DNA of 64,000 bases, from positions 17,670,001 through 17,734,000 of the forward strand of contig JBHGNT010000012.1 of NCBI GenBank assembly GCA_043228905.1, read 5' to 3'. A program made the translations under genes and the position numbers. Below the pieces are notes generated by a model. The model was not told the DNA's origin. It did no database searches and saw only the letters and a program-made list of their open reading frames with translations. This document shows positions 31,478 through 40,904 of the stretch, piece after piece. Positions within the stretch are counted from its first letter, which is position 1. Each line of letters starts with the position of its first letter. This DNA is from Azolla caroliniana (lineage: Eukaryota; Polypodiophyta).

Positions 31478-32266
31478 TGTCGCGTTGTTACGCCCGTGCG
31501 TGGAGAAAGGCGGGACCACAGGGGTCTTGGACTAGGGAGTGACGGAGCGTAGGAAATCGTGCTTCACCTTTCCCAGGGCACCCCAGGAGCACACCGGAAG
31601 CAACCGAAGGGAGAGAGAGAGAAAGAGAGCAGGCACGCAACATTGACTCTCGCACGAACATGTACATAAGCCAGAAAGAAACACTAAGACACACGCACGC
31701 ACGCCAACAGAGACCCGAATATGCACAACCAAATGTATATGTATTTACAAGACAACGAGATTCAACACCGACTTCTAGCCGGACCTAGGCCGCATGAGAT
31801 ACAACCGTTGTCTACTACCAAGCCGTCGGTCAGGGAGCTCTCGAGCTTGTCGCGCCGAGCGGGGTCTTGCACAGAGTATAGGACAAAAAACTGGAACGCT
31901 AGATGCCAAGGCTCGACACACAAAAGGACGAAGAAGAAGAAGAAGCAAAGGAGAGCAAGAAGAAGAAACCCTAAAACAAGAGAGAGAGGGAGAGAGAGAG
32001 AGAAAGAGAGAACGTATTTCCGTCTAACGGTATACCCTACTAATACAAAATGGGCAACCCTTCTACAAGGGACCATCCCTTCCTTTTATAGAACAAGGAG
32101 AGGGATGCGTTACAATGTGGGATAAATCCCGATTTACATGGGATTCTTCGTCCCAACTTAACTCCTATTATTCACACAATTAAACGAGGGTGAGTGCACA
32201 TGGTGCACCCCGCCGATGTAGCTAATCTTTCCCGGTTTCCGCCTTTGGCCGAAATTCTTCACGACA
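31478..32266 (-). repeat. Element F 5' LTR
   Basis: 789 bp with TG..CA termini, partner of 27453-28237. Confidence 0.9.
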
Positions 32267-32328
32267 ACGTGTATAGAATACTACGGTAAATTCTCACCAC
32301 AGGATATTATATGGTCATGCCCGTAACA

Positions 32329-32714
32329 GGAGAGTTGTGGGTGCCACTGTAGTTGGTCCTGATGTCATTCGAGTCAGAGATCTTCCACGAGGTGTGCCCA
32401 CTATATTAATGCTTGGTGGTGAGGAAAACGAATTCCGAACTAATGTAAAGATGGCATGTAATCATTTCTTCTGTATTCTTGGATTGCACATTGAAAGTAA
32501 TACAAAACAAGTTTTAGGGGAAGTTAGTGAGAACACACAAGATAATGGCATCAGTGGCAGTGATGATGATCAGAAGAAGAGAAGCTACATACTAACGCCT
32601 TGCTTCTTCTTGGTGTCCCCGAATGCATCGAGGTATACTGCAGGATCGGGAGAACAGCTCTCAAAGCCGACCATGCGCAAACGGTCTGCTAGTAGACGCC
32701 ACAGCCGACCAGAC
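32329..32714 (+). other. Unidentified sequence with an open frame, between gypsy E and the duplicated gypsy C flank
   Basis: A unique stretch of 386 bp. The plus strand is open from an ATG at 32337, beginning MGATVVGPDVIRVRDLPRGV and continuing with LMLGGEENEFRTNVKMACNH and an acidic GISGSDDDQKKRS part. The frame runs on into the duplicated gypsy fragment to 32753, so the last residues are not original. It matches no retroelement domain I recognise. It could be a captured fragment of a host gene or leftover interior of element H. No function is proposed. Confidence 0.35.
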
Positions 32715-32811
32715 GAACGTGGAGTCTGCCACTCTACCACAGTTTTGATTTAGCAAGATCCATAGATATGCCTTCCGAGGAGATGACATAATTGTTACCC
32801 GTAAGAATATA
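32715..32811 (-). repeat. Second copy of a 97-bp gypsy C segment next to the H LTR
   Basis: Matches 13577-13673 (both hold CGAACGTGGAGTCTGCCACT and ATAGATATGCCTTCCGA) with roughly 10 percent difference. It encodes the same SEGISMDLAK segment of the gypsy C reverse transcriptase on the minus strand. It sits immediately left of the right H LTR. Confidence 0.8.
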
Positions 32812-33159
32812 CGAGGAGGCATAAGGGTATGTGTAATGATGTGGTTGATGTGTATGTATAATATGAATGAGCGTGTGAGGATGAGTATGTGTATGTGTAT
32901 AAACACATGCACATTTGTGTGCATGTGTACAAAGGTGAGAAAGTGGGTACGTAATGTAACTACCTACTTGTCTCATTCTTTATTTGTAACGGTTACCTCT
33001 TGTACTATATAAACCCCACCCATGGGGCATAATGGAATACATCTTTTCCCTCTCATTTTTGTGTCATTTTGTATTTTCACTTTCCTTCTCTCTCTCTATC
33101 GTAACCCCCTTTGGAGGGGGGTGAAGCCATTCTAAGCTTCACCCCCCACCCCAACAACA
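32812..33159 (+). repeat. LTR of element H, right copy
   Basis: A 348-bp copy of 13674-14089, ending CCCCAACAACA. It lacks the 67-bp tandem duplication, and its first base pair is CG instead of TG. To the right, the reverse transcriptase of gypsy C continues directly (minus strand EKCSFECNQVEF, then a stop and GY). In the left copy, gypsy C continues on the other side, so together they bracket one insertion. Confidence 0.7.
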
Positions 33160-33820
33160 ATAACCTCAAAATTCCACTTGGTTGCACTCGAAACTACATT
33201 TTTCCAGTTTTGCATAAAGACCATGTTCTCGAAGTCGTTTTAGTACTAATAGTACATGAGAATCATGCTCTTCTTGGGTCTTCGAATAAACCAGTAGATC
33301 ATCCAAATAGATGATCGAACAAACATCCAAGAGATCTCGGAATATATCATTTTCCATGTGTTGAAATATTGTTGGCGCATTGGTGAGACCGAATGGCATG
33401 ACCGTATACTCGAAGTTCCCATATCTGGTGCGAAACGTGGTTTTCCATTCATCTCCTGGCCGGATCTGTACGAGGTTATATGCTCCTCATAAGTTGATCT
33501 TTGTGAGGAACCTTGCACCATTGATCCGTTCTAAAATACTTGAGATAAGGGGGAGTGCGTACCTATTCCTGATGGTGACCTTATTCAAGCCACGGTGATA
33601 TACGACGAGACGAAGTGATCCATCCTTTTTCTTGACAAAGAAAATGGGTGCGCCGGCTAGAGATTTCGAATGTCGAATGAAACCGTTTGCCAAATTCTCC
33701 TCTATATAAACTCGAAGGACTTCTAGCCCGGTTGGTGACAAGTTGTAGATCGGTCCCCATGGTGGCTCTTTTCCCGGTTGTAAATTGATGGGGCAATCAT
33801 ACGTTTAGTGATGAGGAAGC
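33160..33820 (-). pseudogene. Gypsy C reverse transcriptase core
   Basis: Minus-strand chain with frame changes. 33741-33487 has SPTGLEVLRVYIEENLANGF, APIFFVKKKDGSLRLVV and LNKVTIRNRYALPLI. Then follows GDEWKTTF..RTRYGNFEYTV, and 33399-33166 has MPFGLTNAPTIFQHM, CSIIYLDDLLVYSKT and AKLEKCSFECNQVEF. The active site YLDD is intact. The left end is the H insertion and the right end the copia J insertion, both inside the reading frame. It matches the classic Ty3/gypsy chromovirus reverse transcriptase. Confidence 0.8.
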
Positions 33821-33823
33821 TAC

Positions 33824-34736
33824 TGAGAACTCAATGCTCCTTATGCACAACGCTCGGCCACGACCGAGCTTAGGATCATACACAGAAAACGGGAAACAAA
33901 TGCACGCGACACAAAAGGAGAGAAAAGGTACACAGGATGTTTACGTGGAAAACCCCAAACTAGGGGGAAAAACCACGGCAGCCCACAGGCTGCAAACTGT
34001 CATTATGTAAGTATGTACAACAGTGAGTTCACTGAGGCACCGACCTCGTGCTCACGGATCTTCGCCACAGGCGGCGGTTACAACAGAGGCAGCGACCTCT
34101 TTCTCTCTCTCTCTCTCTCCCTGTACAGTTACGCACACTAATCTCGTGCAAAACAGAAATGACAACAACTGCGACACATATTTGCCCTAAGTCATATTTA
34201 TACTAATATGACTTTTCGGCTATTTACAAATATAGCCTCGATGGACTATCAGAAACATATTTACGAATATGTCTCTTCCTCTGGTTCTCACCGGGTCTGC
34301 ACCATCCGGCTCTCCGTAGCCGGGTACTCCTTATCCGATTCTCACCGGACCTGCACCATCCGGCTCTCCGTAGCCGGGTACTCCTCATCCGGTTCACACC
34401 GGGACTGCACCATCCGGCTCTCCGTAGCCGGGTACTCCTCATCCGGTTCACACCGGGTCTTCACCATCCAGCTCTCCATAGCCAGGTACTCCTTATCCGG
34501 TTCTCACCGGGTCTACACCATCCGGCTCTCCGTAGCCGGGTACTCCTTATCCGGTTCTCACCGGGCCTGCACCATCCGACTCTCCGTACTCGGGTACTCC
34601 TCATCCGGTTCATACCGGGTCTGTATCATACGGCTCTCCGTAGCCAGGTACTCCTCTTCCGATTTCGGCCTCGGCCGAGATTGTTCGTCAGCACTGTTCT
34701 TCTCCCTTCCCATCCGGAGGGACCTGTCTCCCAACA
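33824..34736 (-). repeat. Copia J 3' LTR with seven 54-bp repeat units
   Basis: 913 bp. In element orientation it starts TGTTGGGAGACAGG and ends GTTCTCA. It contains seven tandem 54-bp units (about 34277-34654) upstream of a TATAAATA box near 34196-34203, so the array lies in U3. Confidence 0.9.
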
Positions 34737-34752
34737 AACTCCCCCTTCACTC
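34737..34752 (-). other. Copia J polypurine tract
   Basis: The minus strand reads GTGAAGGGGGAGTT directly before the 3' LTR, overlapping the end of the polyprotein frame. Confidence 0.8.
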
Positions 34753-36159
34753 CGGCATGGGATGTCTTACCAGTCCGATCCTCTTCCGACATGCATCCAG
34801 CTTGTCGGGTATCAGAACTTTGGTCAGCATATCTGACCCGTTCTCGACCGTGTGGATCTTCGTCAGCGCGATATCCTGGTCATCTACTCTTTCCCGGATC
34901 CAGTGATATCTCCGTTGGATATTCTTCGTCCAGGAATGGTAGGCCGCATTCTTAGCAAGGTGGATGGCACTTTGACTGTCGCAATAGAGTCGGTATTCAT
35001 CTTGCCAGATACCGAGCTCTCCGATGAAGTCCTTCATCCATAAGATTTCCTTGTCGGCTTCCACAGCTGCCATGTACTCCACCTCCGTGGTTGACAATGC
35101 AACCGTCTTCTGCAGCCTCGACTGCCACGAAACAGCTCCCCCTGCATATGTCATTACATACTCGGATGTAGACCGGCTGGTATCCACATCAGCTGACATG
35201 TCCGAATCGGTGAAACCGTCAAGTTGAGGTTTTCCGGAGCCGAATTGGAGACACATATTTGAAGTGCCCTTCAAATACCGGAGTATCCATTTGACCGCGT
35301 TCCAGTGCTCCTTGTCGGGATTGCTCATGAACCGGCTCACCACTCCGACTGTGTATCCTATATCCATTCGGGTACACACCATTGCGTACATCAGGCTCCC
35401 GACGGCAGAGGCATATGGAATTTTAATCATATCCGCCTTCTCTGCTTTCGTCTTCGGGCTCTGCTTACCGGATAGCCTGCAGTTTGCCGGAAGTGTCGAT
35501 CCGACTGGTTTCGCTTCTGACATGTTGAACCGGTGAAGTACCTTTGTCACATACTTCTCCTGTGACAGCCATAAATGCTTCACTGACCGGTCCCGAATGA
35601 TGTGCATCCCCAGCATCTGTCTTGCCGGACCCAAATCTTTCATTGAGAAGGTCCGGTTGAGAGCCTTCTTCAGCATCCGTATTTTGACTTGGTCCCGTCC
35701 GACGATCAACATGTCATCCACGTACAGAAGGAGTATTAGGAAGTCGCCTCCTTCAAACTTCTTCACAAACACACAGTGATCGGCTTGTGTCTTGTGGTAC
35801 CCTTGATCGGTCATGAAGGAGTCGAACTTCCAGTACCATTGCCGGGGGGCCTGCTTCAACCCGTAGAGGCTCTTCTTCAGCCGGCAAACCAGGTGCTCCT
35901 TCCCTTTCTCCACAAATTCTTCCGGTTGCTGCATGTAGATCTCCTCTTCGAGGTCGCCGTGAAGGAATGTCGTCTTCACGTCCAGCTGCTCTACCTCAAG
36001 GTCCATGCTTGCCGCTATACTCAGCACCGTCTGGATGGAGGGCATCTTTACTACCGGGGCAAATATCTCGTCGAAGTTCACGCCCTTCTTCTGCTGGAAC
36101 CCCTTCACCACGATCCTGGCTTTGTATCTCGGGGGGTTCCCGGCATCTCCCGGTTTCAA
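34747..36159 (-). pseudogene. Copia J reverse transcriptase and RNase H
   Basis: An open chain of 470 codons. It starts inside the reverse transcriptase (KPGDAGNPPRYKARIVVKGF) and has NFDEIFAPVVKM, LEVEQLDVKTTFLHGDLEEE, RLKKSLYGLKQAPRQWYW and the active site LLLYVDDMLIVGRDQ. Connection and RNase H follow (SAVGSLMYAMVCTRMDI, GFTDSDMSADVDTSRST, VALSTTEVEYMAA), ending LVRHPMPE just before the polypurine tract. The N-terminal end of the enzyme, normally about 80-100 residues more, is missing through a deletion at about 36172 that also shifts the frame relative to integrase. The listed methionine start is therefore not native. Confidence 0.85.
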
Positions 36160-37316
36160 CTTGTAGAACCACTTGTTTCAGCTTCCTCTACTTCTTCTTC
36201 TGCCAGTTCGGTATCCTCACCGTATCCGGCTGGTTCTTCGAGTGCTAACCGGTCTCTCGCCGGTTGGGTCTGCTCATCGTAGAGTCGATCCTTACCGGTC
36301 GACTCGGAGTTCATTATCTTCTTCTCCGACTCCCAGTTGGCGAGCGTCTTGTCCTCCATGAAGATAATATCTCGACTCCGGAATACCTTCTTGTCGACCG
36401 GGTCCCACACTCGGTAGCCGAACTCATCGTCACCGTAACCGAGGAATATGCATGGCCGGATCTTTGGATCTAACTTTCCTCTCCGGTCCTTTGCTACATG
36501 CACGTACACGAGACACCCGAACACCTTCAGATGCCAGTAGGACACTTCCTTACCGGTCCATATTCTTTGTGGCGTGTCTCCGTCCAAGGGTACTGAGGGT
36601 GATCTGTTTATCACGTATGTCGCCGTCGACAATGCCTCAGCCCAAAACTTCTTGCGTAGTTTTGCATGCGCTAGCATACTCCGGACCCTCTCCATTATGG
36701 TCCAGTTCATCCTCTCGGCCAGTCCGTTTAGTTCCGGCGTCTTCGGCACGGTAAATTCGAGCCGGATTCCCTTCGAGCGGCAGTACTCCTCGAACTGCCC
36801 CGGTATTCTCCTCCGTTGTCTGCTCGAACCGCCTTCAGCTTCCAGCCGGTTTCTCTTTCCACTCTCGCGTGGAGCTCTTTGAAGACAAGATAGCACCTGA
36901 TCCTTCGTCTTCAACGGTGTGGCCCACAGCTTCCGGCTGTGGTCATCTATAAATGTCACGAAGTACTGCGCTCCGGCATGTGACTTCGTGTCTACTTGAC
37001 ACACATCCGTATGCACCAACTCTAGTGGTGCATTACGTCTCATCGGTGGCCTTGGTCGGAAGGAGGTCCGGTTTTGTTTACCGGCCAGACAGTCAGTGCA
37101 CTTCTCCAAGTGCACGTTCTTCACTGGAATGAGGTTGTCGTCTGCAAGCCTCTTCATCCCCTTCTCGCTCATATGACACAGTCTCTTGTGCCACAACTCA
37201 CCGGCAGTGTCGGATGCCACGTTCACTTCTTCCGGGCATAACCGGCCATTCATCAGGTACAGTGTGTTGACCTTCCGGGCCCGAGCCATAATCAGGCTCC
37301 CTTTGCTGAACTTCAT
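36156..37316 (-). pseudogene. Copia J integrase
   Basis: A chain of 386 codons with the zinc region (ELWHKRLCHM, CTDCLAGKQN), first aspartate in ELVHTDVCQVD, FVTFIDDHSRKLW, then FEEYCRSKGIRLEFTVPKTP, NGLAERMNWTIMERV and the tail YVINRSPSVPLDGDTPQRIW, CIFLGYGDDEFGYRVWD. Between about 36890 and 36803 two opposite frameshifts replace the segment that should hold the second catalytic aspartate. The ADNGGEYRG codons are still present in the neighbouring frame. The chain ends at the deletion before reverse transcriptase. Upstream, a TGA at about 37400 separates it from protease. Confidence 0.85.
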
Positions 37317-37400
37317 GACACCGTTCCGGATGCTACCCGTGTAGCCTTCATCATCTAGCCGGCCGGCTGATATCAGGTTCAGACGAACCTCCGGAACGTG

Positions 37401-38498
37401 TCAGACATCCTTCAGTAGCAACTTGCATCCGGTTGGTGTTGACAGCCACACATCTCCTATGCCGACAATTCGACATGTACCTTCATTCCCCATCGGGACA
37501 CAGTCGTGGTCATCGGCTGAGTAGGATGAGAAGCATTTCCGGTCCGGGGTAAGGTGGAACGATGCTCCGGAGTCTACCACCCAGGTCATCTCGTCGCCGG
37601 CAAGGTTTATCTCACTCTCCTCGGTGATGAGTATCAACTCTTCTTCACTTGCCGCGATTGCCGTCGTTCCCTTCCGGTCCGTCCCCTTCCGATCTTTACC
37701 GTTCCGGTCCGGGGTCCGCTTCGAATCGGTACCGTCGGTTTCCTTGTCTTTACGGAAATGCCGACAGTTCTTTTGGAAGTGACCCGGCTTGCTGCAATAG
37801 AAGCAAGTGGGCCTCCCCCTTGACTTTGACCGTGTCCCCGACTTCTCCCGGTTCTGGGGACTACGGTTTCTATGTCTTCCGCGTTCTGATTCGGTAAGGA
37901 GCAGTTTGGAGTCGGAGCTCGTATCTTTATCTTTCCGACGCGCCTCCTCATCTAGCAAGCTCGACTTTACTCTTGCTAGGGATAACCGTTTTCCTTCCGG
38001 TCCGACGTTGCCCAAAGTGACCACCAACGTCTCCCAGCTATCCGGGAGGGAACCGAGCAGGAGCAGCGCTAGTACCTCATCAGCGAGAGGTACTTCCAAT
38101 GACGTTGCTTGGTGTATCAGCCCCTAGAAGGCATTCATATGCTCCGCCATGCTGGAGCCATCTTGGTACCGGAGTCTTACTAGCTTCCGGAATACCGAAA
38201 CCTGATTAACAGCATTTTTGTTTTGAAACATTATGCCGATCTTCTCCCAGAGCTCATGAGCCTTGCTCTCTTCATTGAAGTTGTTGTACAGGCTCATGTC
38301 GATGAAGCACCGTATGTACGCCGTTGTCTTCATGTGCATCACCTCCCATATCGCGGCGTCGATTTTGTCCAGTCTCTTGTCCCCGAACTGAACCGGCAGC
38401 CAGAGGTCTTTAACCATGAGCATGTCCCTCATCTTCGACTTCCATACCGAATAGTTGGAGCTGGTGAGCTTGAACATGCCGCCAAACGATTCATCCAT
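37401..38498 (-). pseudogene. Copia J gag and protease
   Basis: The ATG at 38498 opens MDESFGGMFKLTSSNYSVW. The capsid continues with DLWLPVQFGDKRLD and YIRCFIDMSLYNNFNEES. A TAG near 38126 (from a probable CAG) interrupts it; then LADEVLALLLLGSLPDSWET continues to a zinc knuckle CFYCSKPGHFQKNC near 37810-37770. A lysine/aspartate-rich linker with repeated DRKGT-like motifs follows, then protease WVVDSGASFHLTPDRK near 37585. It ends at a TGA at about 37401 where an arginine codon is expected. Both stops look like C-to-T changes. Confidence 0.85.
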
Positions 38499-38514
38499 AT
38501 TTCTGTGTCGTTTC

Positions 38515-38527
38515 GCTCTGATACCAA
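38515..38527 (-). other. Copia J primer binding site
   Basis: The minus strand reads TTGGTATCAGAGC four bases inside the 5' LTR, the initiator Met tRNA type. Confidence 0.9.
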
Positions 38528-38531
38528 TTAT

Positions 38532-39174
38532 TGAGAACTCAATGCTCCTTATGCACAACGCTCGGCCACGACCGAGCTTAGGATCATACATAGAAAACGG
38601 GAAACAAATGCACGCGACACAAAAGGAGAGAAAAGGTACACAGGATGTTTACGTGGAAAACCCCAAACTAGGGGGAAAAACCACGGCAGCCCACAGGCTG
38701 CAAACTGTCATTATGTAAGTATGTACAACCGTGAGTTCACTGAGGCACCGACCTCATGCTCACGGATCTTCGCCACAGGCGGCGGTTACAACAGAGGCAG
38801 CGACCTCTTTCTCTCTCTCTCTCTCTCCCTGTACAGTTACGCACACTAATCTCATGCAAAACAGAAATGACAACAACTGTGACATATATTTGCCCTAAGT
38901 CATATTTATACTAATATGACTTTTCGGCTATTTACAAATATAGCCTCGATGGGCTCTCAGAAACATATTTACGAATATGTCTCTTCCTCCGGTTCTCACC
39001 GGGTCTGCACCATCCAGCTCTCCGTAGCCGGGTACTCCTTATCCGGTTCTCACCGGGCCTGCACCATCCGGCTCTCCGTAGCCAGGTACTCCTCTTCCGA
39101 TTTCGGCCTCGGCCGAGATTGTTCGTCGGCACTGTTCTTCTCCCTTCCCATCCGGAGGGACCTGTCTCCCAACA
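38532..39174 (-). repeat. Copia J 5' LTR with two 54-bp repeat units
   Basis: 643 bp. Outside the repeat array it is nearly identical to 33824-34736, but it has two units (about 38985-39092) instead of seven. The length difference, 270 bp, is exactly five units. Confidence 0.9.
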
Positions 39175-39590
39175 GAAGCGTATTGGCTTGTACCTTATCA
39201 AACACATCGGCATAATGACGATACTTCTCTGGAAGTTGAACTGTGGATTCCTCTTTAGTAGTGTTGGAAGGTTTTATTGATACTGCGAAGACAAACATTA
39301 CTTCCTTGCATCCTTCCTCATGCAATTGGTGTAGCGAAATGGTTGCAATCTTATGAGTAGATCCTCGGGTTTGTCGATACCAGATTTCTCTTGTTCTCCA
39401 ATCTATGTCTAGGTTATGTAATTCGAACCACGGTAACCCTAAGACAATTGGATGATCTGGACTACTAATTATATTAAGAGTGCTAAGACATGTACTGGAG
39501 GAGTCGACAATGCCACATGACATCATTAGAGCAAAGTTCACTTTACCTCGGATGCTAATAGAAGCACCATTTCAACATATAGTTTTTATT
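39175..39590 (-). pseudogene. Gypsy C protease and start of reverse transcriptase
   Basis: Minus-strand chain with SPDHPIVLGLPWFELHNLDIDW (end of the gypsy protease), a linker, and YRHYADVFDKVQANTL, the conserved entry to the reverse transcriptase. It stops at the copia J LTR and resumes beyond it at 33820. To the right, the protease active site and all of gag are missing, and sequence identity as gypsy ends near 39590. Confidence 0.75.
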
Positions 39591-39689
39591 AAATGGATAC
39601 ATAGCCGATGACAAGATACGATATCTCATCAAGCTTTCAAGGCATCGCGATCACTCTATAAGTCCGAGATACTAGTTCTTGGTATAGCA

Positions 39690-40130
39690 TTGTGGTAAGT
39701 TGGCTTTTTGCAAATGGCCTAAACATTAATAACCTACCTCCTCTTAAGTACAACCACGAGACCAAGAAAACTTTAATCTCTCATGAGGACTATAATAAAG
39801 TAGTATTCCAAGACATGTGGAAAATTTACACTCAACATAAATGGAACAACCCACTACTCTAGCCACTCCCACCTTAAATCTTGTACTATAAGGAACACTT
39901 CATGCACTTCTCTAAGTTAGGTTTTATTATACGACCAAAATATCTAGATACATTCTTACTAAATGCATTAAGGATTGCCATTGGACAACTTAGAGTATCA
40001 TCTCACCAACTTAAGGTTGAGAATGGTCGTGCTAATGGAGTCTCTAGAGTGGAAAGGATATGTAGATTATGTCACATAGTGATAAAGTATGACTATCACT
40101 TTACATAAAAATGTCCAACTTATGTAGAGA
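39690..40130 (+). pseudogene. Possible LINE-type reverse transcriptase C-terminal zinc-binding remnant
   Basis: A plus-strand reading from about 39881 gives LNALRIAIGQLRVSSHQLKV, ENGRANGVSRVERICRLCH and YDYHFT, then a stop and KCPTYVEIR. The pattern (glutamine-phenylalanine-like helix, basic residues, CxxC, later H and C) resembles the zinc-binding tail after some non-LTR reverse transcriptases. A related upstream reading at 39700-39860 is in another frame with stops. No other part of such an element is seen. This is a resemblance only. Confidence 0.4.
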
Positions 40131-40904
40131 TAAGGGCAAAATAATTGCAAATAGTACATAGAGAGGGGCAAAATTCTCCCTCGCGAAAGCAAAAAACCAA
40201 ATTTGGTCTTTGAAAACATTAATATTTCTTTCTTTCTTTCTTTCAACTGAATAGGGTTATTTCTACAAATTTTACATCCACCTTTTCTCTCTTCTATGTC
40301 ACTTCCGTGTAGCTCGCGGAACACTATCCATAAATCCATGGAGTTATGTCTCCCATCGATGTCTTTAACCTTGAGTCTAGACCGACGTATGCCCTTTTGA
40401 TGGGAATCAAGCGAAGGTGGTTGTCGAGCACCTTCGAGCTACTATATCTAATTTGGTATTCACTTATTAGTACTTAATCTCTCTCCCTTGCTTTTCTCTC
40501 TCTTACAAAAAGAAGATCTACTATTGTTAACACCACTTCTTAATGTAAAGAGGTTTAGCACCATACAAGAGGAGGAGATTAGGATTCGTCTTACTTAGCT
40601 CTTAATCCTAATCTCTCTTAACTCTAATGAAGGATTAAGGAGATAGAAGAGATACTCTTAGTATACTAAAAAAAAAGGAGAATCCCTAAGAATCAAGAAG
40701 AGTTTTCAAAGTAACCAAAAGGTAGCTTTTATAACTTTTTACACTTAGGCAAGTGTCTCCCTTTCATACTAGGTTGTCCATTGCCCAACATTGTTTCCTC
40801 TTTGGTTTGTTCTATCCCCTTTTTTCCTAAGGTTGGTTGAGCTCAGTGCCTCTTGTTGGTGCCACAATCTCCACAATAGGTGTGCTAAGTGTTGGATACT
40901 TAAC
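40131..40904. other. Intergenic, no gene seen
   Basis: AT-rich sequence with short CT-rich and TTTC repeats (40210-40245) and many stops in all frames. It could be part of the non-coding end of the copia relic that follows; nothing firm. Confidence 0.5.

Larger units (their letters stand above)
27453..32266 (-). mobile_element. Non-autonomous LTR element F with gag only (TR-GAG type), GC-rich
   Basis: A 4.8-kb element with two long LTRs (27453-28237 and 31478-32266) that start TGTCGTGAAG and end CAACGCGACA in minus orientation. A purine tract (minus AGGTGGGGGCGGA) lies next to the 3' LTR at 28238-28250, and a TGG-starting primer site lies four bases inside the 5' LTR. The interior encodes one gag-like protein and no protease, reverse transcriptase or integrase. 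The structure corresponds to the described TR-GAG class, which relies on enzymes of other elements. High LTR similarity indicates recent insertion. A 4-bp duplication ACGT is seen. Confidence 0.8.
14325..32328 (-). mobile_element. Gypsy retrotransposon E, nearly complete but inactive
   Basis: A minus-strand Ty3/gypsy element. It has a 5' LTR at the right (27063-27452 plus 32267-32328, split by element F), a primer binding site TGGTATCCGAGC at 27049-27038, and a long leader (27037-26444 and 20165-19593, split by copia G). Gag, protease, reverse transcriptase, RNase H and integrase follow at 19592-15211, then a purine tract and a 3' LTR (15195-14325, split by a MITE). The two LTRs share their first 210 bases or so, but their ends next to the leader or flank do not match. 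Several in-frame stops are present. The coordinates include the nested insertions. Confidence 0.8.
27063..32328 (-). repeat. Gypsy E 5' LTR, interrupted by element F
   Basis: LTR sequence lies at 27063-27452 and 32267-32328 (about 450 bp in all). In element orientation it starts TGTTACGGGCATGACC at 32328 and ends near 27063. Element F sits between the halves, with ACGT repeated at both joints; the match to the 3' LTR shows the joined site CCACGTGTATAG. Confidence 0.75.
33824..39174 (-). mobile_element. Copia retrotransposon J inserted in gypsy C
   Basis: A minus-strand Ty1/copia element with LTRs 33824-34736 (3') and 38532-39174 (5'), primer binding site, gag, protease, integrase, reverse transcriptase and RNase H. 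GAAGC flanks it at 33816-33820 and 39175-39179, with three extra bases (TAC) between the left duplication and the LTR. It is well preserved, but with two nonsense changes, a compensated frameshift in integrase and a deletion before the reverse transcriptase. It is the same lineage as copia B and solo LTR K. Confidence 0.9.
10969..39590 (-). mobile_element. Gypsy chromovirus C, in three pieces around insertions H and J
   Basis: The outermost identifiable element of the middle block. Pieces on the minus strand are protease (39590-39175), reverse transcriptase (33820-33160), and RNase H to chromodomain (13673-11396). Reading resumes across each gap: QANTL before and PHH after copia J, with GAAGC repeated on both sides; EF*GY before and ILTGN after insertion H. 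The span given is the overall extent and most of it is later insertions. Gag and the 5' LTR are missing beyond about 39590. It is heavily mutated and inactive. Confidence 0.75.

Noticed and set aside
34208-34906. A 232-codon open frame with a repeated SGSHRVCTIRLSVAGYS motif
   Set aside because: It is the 54-bp LTR minisatellite of copia J read in one frame. The unit length is divisible by three, so the frame stays open. The same happens in solo LTR K and the 5' LTR.
40067-40339. A 90-codon minus-strand open frame
   Set aside because: No domain is recognised, and it overlaps the plus-strand zinc-binding remnant and a TTTC repeat.
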